This document shows positions 1 through 6,289 of a stretch of DNA of 7,026 bases, piece by piece. The notes beneath the pieces are model-generated. The model saw only the letters and a list, made by a program, of their open reading frames with translations. It did not search any database and was not told the DNA's origin. Both the position numbers and the translations under genes were made by a program. Origin of the DNA: an uncultured Ruminococcus sp. (GTDB taxonomy: Bacteria > Bacillota > Clostridia > Oscillospirales > Ruminococcaceae); contig CAMWVM010000081.1 of NCBI GenBank assembly GCA_947177715.1, positions 1-7,026 of the forward strand, written 5' to 3'. How positions within the stretch are numbered: the stretch's first letter is position 1; each line of letters begins with the position of its first letter.

Positions 1-1583
1 CTTTTGAACTGCGTTATGTTGACGGAGCTTCTATCGTTATCAGAAATGCTAAACCACAGGAAAAAATCACTACCCTTGACGGTGTTGAGCGTGAGCTTTC
101 AGAAGAAATACTTGTAATTGCTGACGCTAATAAGCCTGTAGCTGTTGCTGGTGTTATGGGCGGTGAATTCAGCGGTATCATGGATGATACCACAACTGTT
201 GTATTTGAATCTGCTTGCTTTGACGGCGCTTCTGTCAGAACAACTGCTAAAAAGCTTGGTATGAGAACAGAGGCTTCTTCGAGATATGAGAAGGGTCTTA
301 ACCCTAACAACACATACGATGCTCTTATGAGAGCATTCCAGCTTGTTGAAGAGCTTGACGCCGGTGATGTAGTTAAAACATTTATTGATGCTGACTACTG
401 TGACAAAGAACACAAACGTGTTGAATTTGATTCTGAATGGATAAATAACTTCCTTGGAACTGATATTCCTGAAAGTGAAATGATTGAATATCTTAATCGT
501 CTTGGATTTGAGATTAAGGATGGCATGGTTATTTCACCTTATTTCAGAATAGATATTGAATGCAAAGCTGATATCGCTGAAGAAGTTGCAAGAATTTACG
601 GTTACAACAATATTCCTAACACAATAATCAGTGGAGTAGCTCAGGCACAGAGAACACCTAAGCAGAAGTTTGAAAAGAAAATAAAGAATGCTATGTTATC
701 CATGGGTGTAAATGAAATTTCAACATTTTCATTTATCTCACCAAAATATTTTGACAAGATTAATCTTCCTCAGGATTCCAAACTCAGAAACACAGTAACT
801 ATTACCAATCCACTTGGTGAAGATACAAGTGTTATGAGAACAACAATTTTGCCTTCAATTTTTGAAGTACTTGCGAGAAACTATAATTTCAGAAACGCTG
901 AATGTGCTATATTTGAACTTGGAAACGAATATATTCCTGTTGACGGTGAGATACTTCCTGTTGAGCCGCTAAGACTGGGAATAGGTATGTACAACACTGA
1001 CAACAGCTTTGATTTCTATTCACTTAAAGGAATCATTGAAGGAATTCTTGACAAGGCAGGAATTGACGAATATGATATTGAGCGTGCAGAAACAGGATGC
1101 TGTTTTGATGAAGTATCGGCATTCCACCCGGGAAGATCTGCTGTTATAAAGATTGACGGTGAAGAAATCGGTATTTTTGGCGAGGTTCATCCAGATGTAT
1201 TGGAGAACTACTCAATCGGAACAAGAGCTTATGCCGCTAAAATTAATATTCCTGAACTGATGGAGAAATCAAATTCTGAGAAAACTTATAAGCCACTTCC
1301 AAAGTTCCCTGCTACAACAAGAGATATATCTGTTGTATGTGACGATTCGGTTCCTGTTGCACAGATAGAAAAGACAATTAAAAAGGCAGTAGGCGGAATC
1401 CTTGAAAAAATTACACTTTTCGACGTTTACAAAGGAAAACAGATTGAAGAAGGTAAGAAGTCAGTTTCTTACTCAATTTCAATGAGATCACATGACGGTA
1501 CTCTTACTGACGAACAGGCCGACAAGGCTATGGACAAGGCTTTAAAAGCGCTTTCAGAAATGGATATTAATCTCAGAATGTAA
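1..1583 (+). CDS. pheT: Phenylalanine--tRNA ligase beta subunit, 3' part (5' end outside window)
   Basis: Beta chain of the cytoplasmic alpha2-beta2 phenylalanyl-tRNA synthetase, which with PheS charges tRNA-Phe using ATP. The reading frame is open from the first base (first full codon at 3) and gives 526 residues to a TAA at 1581. The family is usually close to 800 residues, so about the first third, including the EMAP-like tRNA-binding domain, is missing. In order I see: the B3/B4 domain (to about 360), with TTLDGVEREL, AVAGVMGGEFSG and RTEASSRYEKGL; the B5 domain (about 420-620), with DIAEEVARIYGYNNIP; the catalytic-like core (about 665-1250), with NPLGEDTSVMRTTILPSI, FELGNEY, FHPGRSA and GIFGEVHPDVL; and the C-terminal ferredoxin-fold anticodon-binding domain (about 1285-1580), with FPATTRDISVVCDDSVP. 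The first ATG visible in frame (156) lies inside the B3/B4 domain and is not the start. pheS is expected just upstream. No T-rich terminator follows, so some transcripts may run into ireB. Confidence 0.98.
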   Translation, partial: FELRYVDGASIVIRNAKPQEKITTLDGVERELSEEILVIADANKPVAVAGVMGGEFSGIMDDTTTVVFESACFDGASVRTTAKKLGMRTEASSRYEKGLNPNNTYDALMRAFQLVEELDAGDVVKTFIDADYCDKEHKRVEFDSEWINNFLGTDIPESEMIEYLNRLGFEIKDGMVISPYFRIDIECKADIAEEVARIYGYNNIPNTIISGVAQAQRTPKQKFEKKIKNAMLSMGVNEISTFSFISPKYFDKINLPQDSKLRNTVTITNPLGEDTSVMRTTILPSIFEVLARNYNFRNAECAIFELGNEYIPVDGEILPVEPLRLGIGMYNTDNSFDFYSLKGIIEGILDKAGIDEYDIERAETGCCFDEVSAFHPGRSAVIKIDGEEIGIFGEVHPDVLENYSIGTRAYAAKINIPELMEKSNSEKTYKPLPKFPATTRDISVVCDDSVPVAQIEKTIKKAVGGILEKITLFDVYKGKQIEEGKKSVSYSISMRSHDGTLTDEQADKAMDKALKALSEMDINLRM

Positions 1584-1596
1584 AAAATCATTCAAT

Positions 1597-1621
1597 AAGT
1601 TTATGCAACTTCAATAAACTT
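1597..1621 (+). other. Weak AT-rich inverted repeat after pheT
   Basis: AAGTTTAT (1597-1604) and ATAAACTT (1614-1621) are exact reverse complements of 8 bases around a 9-base spacer, beginning 14 bases after the pheT stop. It has only one G-C pair per arm and is followed by CACAAAAAG rather than a T-run, so it is a poor intrinsic terminator. It could be a weak 3'-end structure of the pheT transcript, or chance in AT-rich DNA. Confidence 0.25.
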
Positions 1622-1632
1622 CACAAAAAGAC

Positions 1633-1661
1633 TTGTTATTTTTTAATTTATAGGTTATAAT
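1633..1661 (+). promoter_or_regulatory. Predicted sigma-A promoter of ireB
   Basis: A perfect -10 hexamer TATAAT (1656-1661) lies 17 bases after a -35-like TTGTTA (1633-1638, four of six matches to TTGACA). Transcription would start near 1668, leaving a leader of about 40 bases before the ireB ATG. This is the best promoter match in the window and suggests ireB is transcribed independently of pheT. Confidence 0.7.
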
Positions 1662-1692
1662 ATGTATACAGTAGTTTTAAAAGAATCTATGT

Positions 1693-1699
1693 AAGGGAG
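1693..1699 (+). promoter_or_regulatory. Ribosome binding site that sets the ireB start
   Basis: AAGGGAG ends 9 bases before the ATG at 1709. It directly abuts the in-frame TTG at 1700, leaving no spacer there, so the ATG is preferred even though the frame is open from the TTG. Confidence 0.8.
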
Positions 1700-1708
1700 T
1701 TGAGCTTT

Positions 1709-1954
1709 ATGCACGAACAGACTATGGAATTTTCAGTTGCACGTGATAAGGACAGTGAGCTGAAAAGGAATTTAACGATAATTTATGACGCTTTAAAAGA
1801 AAAGGGCTACAATCCCATCAATCAAATAGTAGGTTACATTCTCTCAGAAGACCCTACTTACATAACAACATACAATAACGCACGAAGCTTAATTCGTCAC
1901 ATTGACCGAGATGAACTTTTACAGGAGCTTGTAAAAGCTTATCTGCAAGCATAA
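1709..1954 (+). CDS. ireB: IreB/ReoM family regulatory phosphoprotein (UPF0297)
   Basis: Small cytoplasmic protein of 81 residues, the usual family size. In Enterococcus (IreB) and Listeria (ReoM) the homologues are phosphorylated by the PASTA-domain Ser/Thr kinase IreK/PrkA. In Listeria this controls ClpCP-dependent degradation of MurA, and so peptidoglycan precursor supply; the same role here is inferred from the family. The signature [16 protein letters not shown] (31-46) is intact, followed by NARSLIR (57-63) and [13 protein letters not shown] (67-79). Thr5 in HEQTMEF lines up with the phosphorylated Thr7 of ReoM (DQTMFY). The central stretch reads [14 protein letters not shown] where the common form is close to SGDPAYIPRHNDAR. 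Starting at the TTG at 1700 would add three residues (MSF), but ribosome-binding-site spacing argues against it. The gene has its own promoter and terminator. Its usual Firmicute neighbours alaS, ruvX/yrrK and yrzB are not beside it. Confidence 0.96.
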   Translation: MHEQTMEFSVARDKDSELKRNLTIIYDALKEKGYNPINQIVGYILSEDPTYITTYNNARSLIRHIDRDELLQELVKAYLQA

Positions 1955-1961
1955 ACAATTT

Positions 1962-2001
1962 GGCAGAAAGTAATTTAACTTTCTGCCCTTCTTTTTATTT
2001 T
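1962..2001 (+). terminator. Intrinsic terminator of ireB
   Basis: A 10-base-pair perfect stem, GGCAGAAAGT (1962-1971) with ACTTTCTGCC (1978-1987), closes a 6-base loop. The T-rich tail CTTCTTTTTATTTT (1988-2001) follows. It starts 7 bases after the ireB stop and looks efficient, so the SGNH hydrolase gene beyond it probably needs its own promoter, or partial read-through. Confidence 0.9.
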
Positions 2002-2014
2002 AAATAATAATTTT

Positions 2015-2020
2015 GGGAGA
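2015..2020 (+). promoter_or_regulatory. Ribosome binding site that sets a TTG start for the SGNH hydrolase
   Basis: GGGAGA lies about 10 bases before the TTG at 2030. It directly touches the in-frame GTG at 2021 and is 18 or more bases from the first in-frame ATG at 2039. The TTG is therefore the best-placed start. No convincing -35/-10 pair was found in the short gap after the ireB terminator. Confidence 0.65.
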
Positions 2021-2029
2021 GTGATAAAT

Positions 2030-3052
2030 TTGAGAAAAATGTTATCCTTCTTTTTTACCTTTATTTTAATTCTAACAATTTTCTCTTCAAACGCTATGGC
2101 AAAAACTGATTATGAGGAAATTAAGACAGATACTCCTCCTAATATATTGTTTTTAGGAGATTCTATTGCTACCGGCTATGGACTTGAAGGATATAACAAC
2201 GGCAAAGAAAACTGTACCTCTTATGCAAATATTCTTGCAGATGAATACGCAAAAGAGCTTACGGGTAAGTGTGAAACTTCAATGAAAAATTCAGCAATTG
2301 ACGGTCAAACTTCAAGTGAACTTTTAAAAGGTCTGAACGATGGCATTTATGATTTAGATTTAAAAAACGCAGATGCTGTAATTATATCTATAGGTGGTAA
2401 TGACCTGTTGACTGTTCTTTGGGATTTTATTGCCAATGACCTGCATATCAATTTTAATGACAGCTATGCTGACAACCAGCAAAGCAACTTTGACATTACT
2501 CAAATAATTAAGTCTGTTACATCATTAGGTTCAAGAATTGATGATAATCTATCTGAATTTAATTCTAATTTAGCACAAATTGCAAAATGCATCAAAGAAA
2601 AAACTAATGGTACATTAATAATTCAGACTTTATACAATCCATTTGACCAGTTTGATCAGGAACAAGTCAAAGAATTTATTGCAGGTAAGATAAAAACTTT
2701 AAATTCATATATCGAACTACACAAAAATGATTCTGATTCACAATATATTGTTGCCGATGTATACTCCCAGTTTTATGGAAAAGGAAATGAGCTCACAAGA
2801 ATAAACCTTATGGATATTCATCCGAATCAACAAGGGCATGATGTTATTGCCCAATGCGTGGATAAAACAATTAGAACAGAGAGATACACATATCTTGCTG
2901 AAAAAACAAAAGAAGCCGTGCAAAGCAGCAGTATAAGTCAAAAGAATTCTGAAAAAAGCACTATTATTTGTTTCATTGGTATAGGAATTGTCGTTATTAT
3001 TGTTTTTGTAATAACAATAATAAAAATAAAAAATGCAAAGAAGGAGATTTAA
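2030..3052 (+). CDS. Membrane-anchored extracytoplasmic SGNH/GDSL-type hydrolase
   Basis: Predicted secreted serine esterase or acyl-hydrolase of 340 residues from the TTG start. Residues 1-24 form a signal peptide: MRK, a hydrophobic core, then a good signal peptidase I site NAMA|K. The SGNH blocks follow: LGDSIATGYG with nucleophile Ser45; DGQTSSELL with Gly92 as the likely oxyanion glycine; SIGGND with Asn124; and DIHPNQQGH with His264. The catalytic Asp appears to be Asp262, giving D-x-H rather than the common D-x-x-H. Residues from about 311 to 331 are a strong transmembrane helix, followed by the basic tail KIKNAKKEI, so the enzyme should face outward with a C-terminal anchor. The substrate cannot be read from the sequence; cell-wall or exopolysaccharide ester groups and lipids are all possible. 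The stop is one base before the yfcE start and the yfcE ribosome binding site lies inside this gene, so the two form an operon. Sampled lines look AT-richer than the neighbouring genes. Start assignment is moderately sure; the family is sure. Confidence 0.92.
   Translation: MRKMLSFFFTFILILTIFSSNAMAKTDYEEIKTDTPPNILFLGDSIATGYGLEGYNNGKENCTSYANILADEYAKELTGKCETSMKNSAIDGQTSSELLKGLNDGIYDLDLKNADAVIISIGGNDLLTVLWDFIANDLHINFNDSYADNQQSNFDITQIIKSVTSLGSRIDDNLSEFNSNLAQIAKCIKEKTNGTLIIQTLYNPFDQFDQEQVKEFIAGKIKTLNSYIELHKNDSDSQYIVADVYSQFYGKGNELTRINLMDIHPNQQGHDVIAQCVDKTIRTERYTYLAEKTKEAVQSSSISQKNSEKSTIICFIGIGIVVIIVFVITIIKIKNAKKEI
3041..3046 (+). promoter_or_regulatory. Ribosome binding site of yfcE, inside the upstream gene
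   Basis: AAGGAG ends 7 bases before the ATG at 3054, ideal spacing, and lies entirely within the last codons of the SGNH hydrolase gene. This rules out the in-frame ATG at 3033, which would add seven residues ahead of the conserved MKLM start. Confidence 0.9.
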
Positions 3053-3053
3053 A

Positions 3054-3566
3054 ATGAAACTAATGATTGCTTCTGACATACACGGCTCGGCATATTACTG
3101 CAAAAAAATGACTGAAGCTTTTAAAGAGCACCACGCAGAAAAACTAATACTTTTAGGAGATATTTTATATCATGGTCCAAGAAATGAACTTCCTCGTGAC
3201 TATTCTCCAAAAGAAGTAGCAGTCATGCTCAATAAGATAAAAAACAAAATCATATGTGTAAGAGGAAATTGCGACAGTGAAGTAGATCAGATGATGCTTG
3301 ACTTTCCTATTCTTGCAGACTATGCTTTAATTTATACCGACAGTAAAACTATATTTGCAACGCATGGTCATACTTACAACTGTGATAATCTACCTCCATT
3401 AAATACTGGAGATATATTATTACACGGGCACACTCATATACCAATAATCAAAGATATGGGAACATACACATATATTAATCCAGGTTCAGTTTCTATACCG
3501 AAAGAGAATTCAGACAACAGCTATCTTATTATGGAAAACGGAGAATTCAAATTTTACAGCATATAA
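3054..3566 (+). CDS. yfcE: YfcE-family metal-dependent phosphodiesterase
   Basis: Cytoplasmic calcineurin-like phosphoesterase of 170 residues (E. coli YfcE has 184). The E. coli enzyme is a manganese-dependent phosphodiesterase active on model diester substrates; its natural substrate is not known. All metal-site motifs are present: SDIHG (Asp8, His10), LGDILYHGPRNELP (Asp36), VRGNCDSEVDQM (Asn72), THGHTY (His104, His106), GHTHIP (His126, His128), and the family mark NPGSVSIPK at 142-150. The GPRN, RGNCDSEVDQ and NPGSVSIPK stretches match my memory of E. coli YfcE closely, so this is an ortholog rather than merely a relative in the fold family. Cys73 in GNCD sits where most calcineurin-like enzymes carry His, which is normal for YfcE. 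No signal peptide or membrane segment is present. It follows the SGNH hydrolase gene by one base and ends in the shared palindromic terminator. Confidence 0.97.
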   Translation: MKLMIASDIHGSAYYCKKMTEAFKEHHAEKLILLGDILYHGPRNELPRDYSPKEVAVMLNKIKNKIICVRGNCDSEVDQMMLDFPILADYALIYTDSKTIFATHGHTYNCDNLPPLNTGDILLHGHTHIPIIKDMGTYTYINPGSVSIPKENSDNSYLIMENGEFKFYSI

Positions 3567-3599
3567 AAAACGGCTTTTAAAAGCCGTTTTTTATATGCT
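3558..3599. terminator. Perfect 42-base palindrome: bidirectional terminator between convergent genes
   Basis: The two 21-base arms (3558-3578 and 3579-3599) are exact reverse complements with no mismatch. The core is a CGGCTT / AAGCCG stem (3571-3576, 3581-3586) around TTAA, flanked by A6 (3565-3570) and T6 (3587-3592). Read from either side it gives hairpin plus T-run, so it can end both the SGNH-yfcE transcript and the DUF4317 transcript. It contains the yfcE stop (TAA, 3564-3566) and reaches into the DUF4317 stop (TAG, 3600 to 3598). Confidence 0.95.
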
Positions 3600-4725
3600 A
3601 TTCTATTGTTGCCGAAATTCCATTTACCGATATTTCCGGATCGTCAAGGTCAATTATTAAACACTTTTTCCCGTCTATCACTTCAGTTCTTACTTTATTT
3701 ACACCGTCCTTTGTAATATTCACTGTAATGCTCGGAACTGAAAGCACTGTCTTTCTATCAATCAAATTTACTGCAGTAAGCGATTTATCCCCCATAGCTG
3801 TTTCATACACCTTCGGTAAATGCTCCAGCTTTTCCTGACTTACGCCTGATTCCCACAAAATAGATGACAGCTTGCTTTTGTCTATAGTCGGTATCTCTGT
3901 TTCATGGCTGTTCTGATCTACGATTTCCTGTATTTTTTCATTTACCGTTGTTATCATTGAGTAGTCCAACTCATCAGCAACCACGTTATTAAGAATTGAT
4001 TGGAATGTTGCTTTTTCCGACTGACACGACATTACAAACTCACAGCCAAGAAGATCATCAACTATTGAGGTATTAGGCTTCTTTGCATTCTTAGTGTAAT
4101 ACATTACGCCATTAACATCAGGTGAACGGTCTGAAAATACCGGGAAAAGGAATCCGTCTGACGGCAGCTCAACGATTCTGTCGCTGTTGGCTTTCTTTTC
4201 AATTTCATTTGATTCCTCGTTGTATACAAGACCGTCTATGCGGAGATTTACAGGACAAACTGCTGTAATAATGAAATTGTAATCCAACTCTGTATCATCT
4301 TCAAAATCATCATTCTTATTCTTTTTCAATACGCTGTATGTACAATGTGCTGCGAATATCGCATAAGTTGAAACATACTCCATTTTCTCAACGACAGTAT
4401 TCAAAAAACTATCGACAATTTCATCATCAGTAAACCTACTCTGAAGCACATCATACAAAAACTTCTGTGAACCGTCCTCTTGATAGGCATCTTTCGGAAA
4501 GTGATATTCCAACAGATTTTTACCTATCTGACCGCTGAGGACTTTCTTTAAAATTATCATGATAAGTTCTGATTCCTCAGCAGGCAAGGTGTTATACAGT
4601 CTATTGGTTTTACACTTTATATTTTTCTCTGAATCCACAAAAGCAGATACCACATGGTTCATTGTGAAAAATCCGCAGTCATCGGAAAAGTTCTTCTTTA
4701 TTTCTGCTATTTCTTTTTTGTTCAT
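3598..4725 (-). CDS. DUF4317 domain-containing protein
   Basis: A soluble protein of 375 residues whose whole length fits DUF4317, a clostridial family without known function. Family features I recognise: the opening MNKKEIAEIKKNF; the motif LSGQIGKNLLEYHFP (63-77); CPVNLRIDGLVYN (157-169); and LPSDGFLFPVFSDRSPD (187-203), followed by MYYTKN and DDLLGCE. The middle (134-150) is acidic. There is no signal peptide, membrane helix or recognisable catalytic motif, so a cytoplasmic role is likely. The start is supported by GGAGGA (minus strand, 4737-4732), 6 bases before the ATG. Transcription ends at the shared palindrome. It follows the GT-C gene in the same direction with a 67-base gap and no terminator between them, so co-transcription is possible; I see no convincing promoter of its own. 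Base composition looks closer to pheT and oadA than to the GT-C gene. The function is not inferred. Confidence 0.93.
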   Translation of the reverse strand: MNKKEIAEIKKNFSDDCGFFTMNHVVSAFVDSEKNIKCKTNRLYNTLPAEESELIMIILKKVLSGQIGKNLLEYHFPKDAYQEDGSQKFLYDVLQSRFTDDEIVDSFLNTVVEKMEYVSTYAIFAAHCTYSVLKKNKNDDFEDDTELDYNFIITAVCPVNLRIDGLVYNEESNEIEKKANSDRIVELPSDGFLFPVFSDRSPDVNGVMYYTKNAKKPNTSIVDDLLGCEFVMSCQSEKATFQSILNNVVADELDYSMITTVNEKIQEIVDQNSHETEIPTIDKSKLSSILWESGVSQEKLEHLPKVYETAMGDKSLTAVNLIDRKTVLSVPSITVNITKDGVNKVRTEVIDGKKCLIIDLDDPEISVNGISATIE

Positions 4726-4731
4726 TATGTT

Positions 4732-4737
4732 TCCTCC
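4732..4737 (-). promoter_or_regulatory. Strong ribosome binding site of the DUF4317 gene
   Basis: On the minus strand GGAGGA stands 6 bases before the ATG at 4725, a near-consensus Shine-Dalgarno match. This suggests efficient translation, in contrast to the weak site of the GT-C gene upstream. Confidence 0.85.
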
Positions 4738-4792
4738 AATAATATGCTATAATAATTTCACCATATTTTGTCGTTTACTAACAATCTATTAA

Positions 4793-6214
4793 TCAGATTA
4801 GAGCAAATATAGCCATGAAGCTTATAAGATATCTACATCTTGTTTCCCATATCATCAAAAATACTGTCAACCCGACAAGACCAATTTTTAAAAATAATGT
4901 TTCAGAAACAGTTTCATCACAAGCTTTTTTACTATCAAAGAAACCTTTAGCAACTTTAAACAAAATTGAGAAATGTAATATACTGACTATTAGCAAAAAT
5001 GTATTGCTATTCATAAATTCATTATCTCTATTGTAATACGGAGCCATATATGTACCGTCATGCCATGTATATCCTATTTTTTTAAACATATGTAAAGCAA
5101 AGCCGGATGCACCCTGTTTTTCTATTTTTTCTTTTAGTCTTTCTAAGTCTGCACATACCTTATTGTCGTATCCATCGAAACTTTTAGTATACAAAAAATC
5201 CTCTTTTTTATAGCCACCTTTATCATCTGCACTCATCATAATCCAATGAATTTTAGGAAATTCGTACTTACGAATTTCTTCTTTAGTTGTTTTAAATACC
5301 TTTAGTGAAACAGCATTTAAAACACAGACAAAAAGCGCAAATATTGTGATAATTATAAATATTCTTGTTATTATTGTTTTCAAAGAATACCTTTGCAATA
5401 AAATATCAACAATAAATGCTGCTAACAGGATTATAACACTTCCTTTGATTTTATATCCCAACGCAAGTATAATTCCGCAAATAGTCAGAAGCAAAACACA
5501 TTTTCTGCAACTTTTTTCTTTTCGGATTTTTATATACAAATATATACCAGCTGATACAAAAGGCATTGCCAATGAGTCAGTATAAAAGATTGTTGCAAAT
5601 GTAATGAGCGGTGTAAACATAAGACCTCTCAAAGCGCAAATACATGTTTTTGCAGGACTATAAATCATATTTGCCGCTGCAATCATAAAAATATATGAAA
5701 TATTTAATGAAACAATATTCAGCACAATAGGCAGAATATTAGAAATTTCTCCTGTAAATACATATGATATTTTATATAATCCTAAAATAATCAGAAATAA
5801 CATATGATTATTAGGATACACATAAAAATACTCCTGATGATGTTGTGGCAAACCCATATTAATGTTTTCCACCCCATATTTAATATAGTTTTCTGCGCCT
5901 TTACATATATAACTCAAATCATTTTTTGGCACAAAATCAACGGAAAGAGCATAAGCTACCTGAAATATCAGCAGAATAATCGGCATCAAATACAGTAACC
6001 TTTTACATAGTATTTCTTTATCTTCTAAAACTTTTTCAGCTTTATACAGAAAATAACAAACAACTAAAGCTATTGCTACAGTTAGTATAACGGACAACAA
6101 TGTAAATTTAAAATATTCATCAAAAGAAAAAAATAATTCTGCCACTGCACATATGACTACGAAAAAAAATAAGACCATAGCTCCGGTATTTATTATTTTG
6201 TAAACATATTTCAT
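4793..6214 (-). CDS. Multi-spanning GT-C-type membrane glycosyltransferase-like protein
   Basis: An integral membrane protein of 473 residues that resembles GT-C enzymes of the GT39/ArnT kind, which transfer sugars from polyprenyl-phosphate donors outside the membrane. The donor and acceptor cannot be read here. Hydrophobic segments include about 12-32, 37-57, 72-92, 136-153, 160-184, 198-228 (with FYTDSLAMPF at 210-219), 239-252, 258-274, 281-301, 404-424 and 441-473. After the third helix an outward loop carries VPKNDLSYICKGAENYIK (95-112) and YVYPNNHM (131-138); Asp99 is a candidate catalytic acid. A second large loop (about 302-402) carries HWIMMSADDKGGY (323-335) and YTWHDGTYMAPYY (382-394), stretches I associate with Firmicute GT39-like proteins. 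The end has WETRCRYLISF (456-466), like the ExRxRY motif near the C-terminus of such proteins, but the chain stops about ten residues later. The ribosome binding site is weak (AGGG about 14 bases upstream). Membrane nature is certain; the enzyme class is inferred. Confidence 0.75.
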   Translation of the reverse strand: MKYVYKIINTGAMVLFFFVVICAVAELFFSFDEYFKFTLLSVILTVAIALVVCYFLYKAEKVLEDKEILCKRLLYLMPIILLIFQVAYALSVDFVPKNDLSYICKGAENYIKYGVENINMGLPQHHQEYFYVYPNNHMLFLIILGLYKISYVFTGEISNILPIVLNIVSLNISYIFMIAAANMIYSPAKTCICALRGLMFTPLITFATIFYTDSLAMPFVSAGIYLYIKIRKEKSCRKCVLLLTICGIILALGYKIKGSVIILLAAFIVDILLQRYSLKTIITRIFIIITIFALFVCVLNAVSLKVFKTTKEEIRKYEFPKIHWIMMSADDKGGYKKEDFLYTKSFDGYDNKVCADLERLKEKIEKQGASGFALHMFKKIGYTWHDGTYMAPYYNRDNEFMNSNTFLLIVSILHFSILFKVAKGFFDSKKACDETVSETLFLKIGLVGLTVFLMIWETRCRYLISFMAIFALI

Positions 6215-6259
6215 TTTATTTTTTCAATCCCTATTTTCAAATAATTCTCTTTTAAACTA

Positions 6260-6289
6260 ATAATAGTATATCACTAAATAAGAAAACAA
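6260..6289 (-). promoter_or_regulatory. Possible promoter of the GT-C membrane gene
   Basis: On the minus strand TTGTTT (6289-6284) and TATTAT (6265-6260) are 18 bases apart, with a predicted start near 6253 and a leader of about 40 bases. An overlapping TATACT (6270-6265) is an alternative -10 with a poorer -35. The -35 lies in the T-rich tail of the oadA terminator, so the two signals share bases. AT-rich DNA makes chance matches likely. Confidence 0.4.

Noticed and set aside
1597..1621. Inverted repeat after pheT as a true intrinsic terminator
   Set aside because: One G-C pair per arm and no T-run after the stem; kept only as a weak structure.
1700..1708. TTG start adding MSF to IreB
   Set aside because: The AAGGGAG site touches this TTG with no spacer, while the ATG at 1709 has a 9-base spacer. 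The resemblance of MSF to the MGF start of E. faecalis IreB is noted but weak.
2021..2029. GTG start for the SGNH hydrolase
   Set aside because: The only Shine-Dalgarno site directly abuts the GTG; the TTG at 2030 has usable spacing and gives a typical MRK signal-peptide start.
1955..2029. Promoter for the SGNH-yfcE operon
   Set aside because: The gap holds the ireB terminator and AT-rich DNA with several partial -10 matches (for example TAAATAAT at 2001-2008) but no acceptable -35 at 16-18 bases.
3033..3053. Upstream ATG for yfcE
   Set aside because: It precedes the AAGGAG site, would overlap the hydrolase gene and adds residues not seen in YfcE, which begins with MKLM-type sequence.
2738..3079. 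113-codon open frame antisense to the SGNH hydrolase end
   Set aside because: Low-complexity I/N/Y/F-rich translation opposite a well-supported gene, with no ribosome binding site or family likeness: a shadow of the AT-rich transmembrane region.
4748..4753. TATAAT on the plus strand between the DUF4317 and GT-C genes
   Set aside because: The -35 position 17 bases upstream (TTATGT) fits poorly and no plus-strand gene follows; the downstream plus frames are shadows of the GT-C gene. An antisense RNA cannot be excluded but is unsupported.
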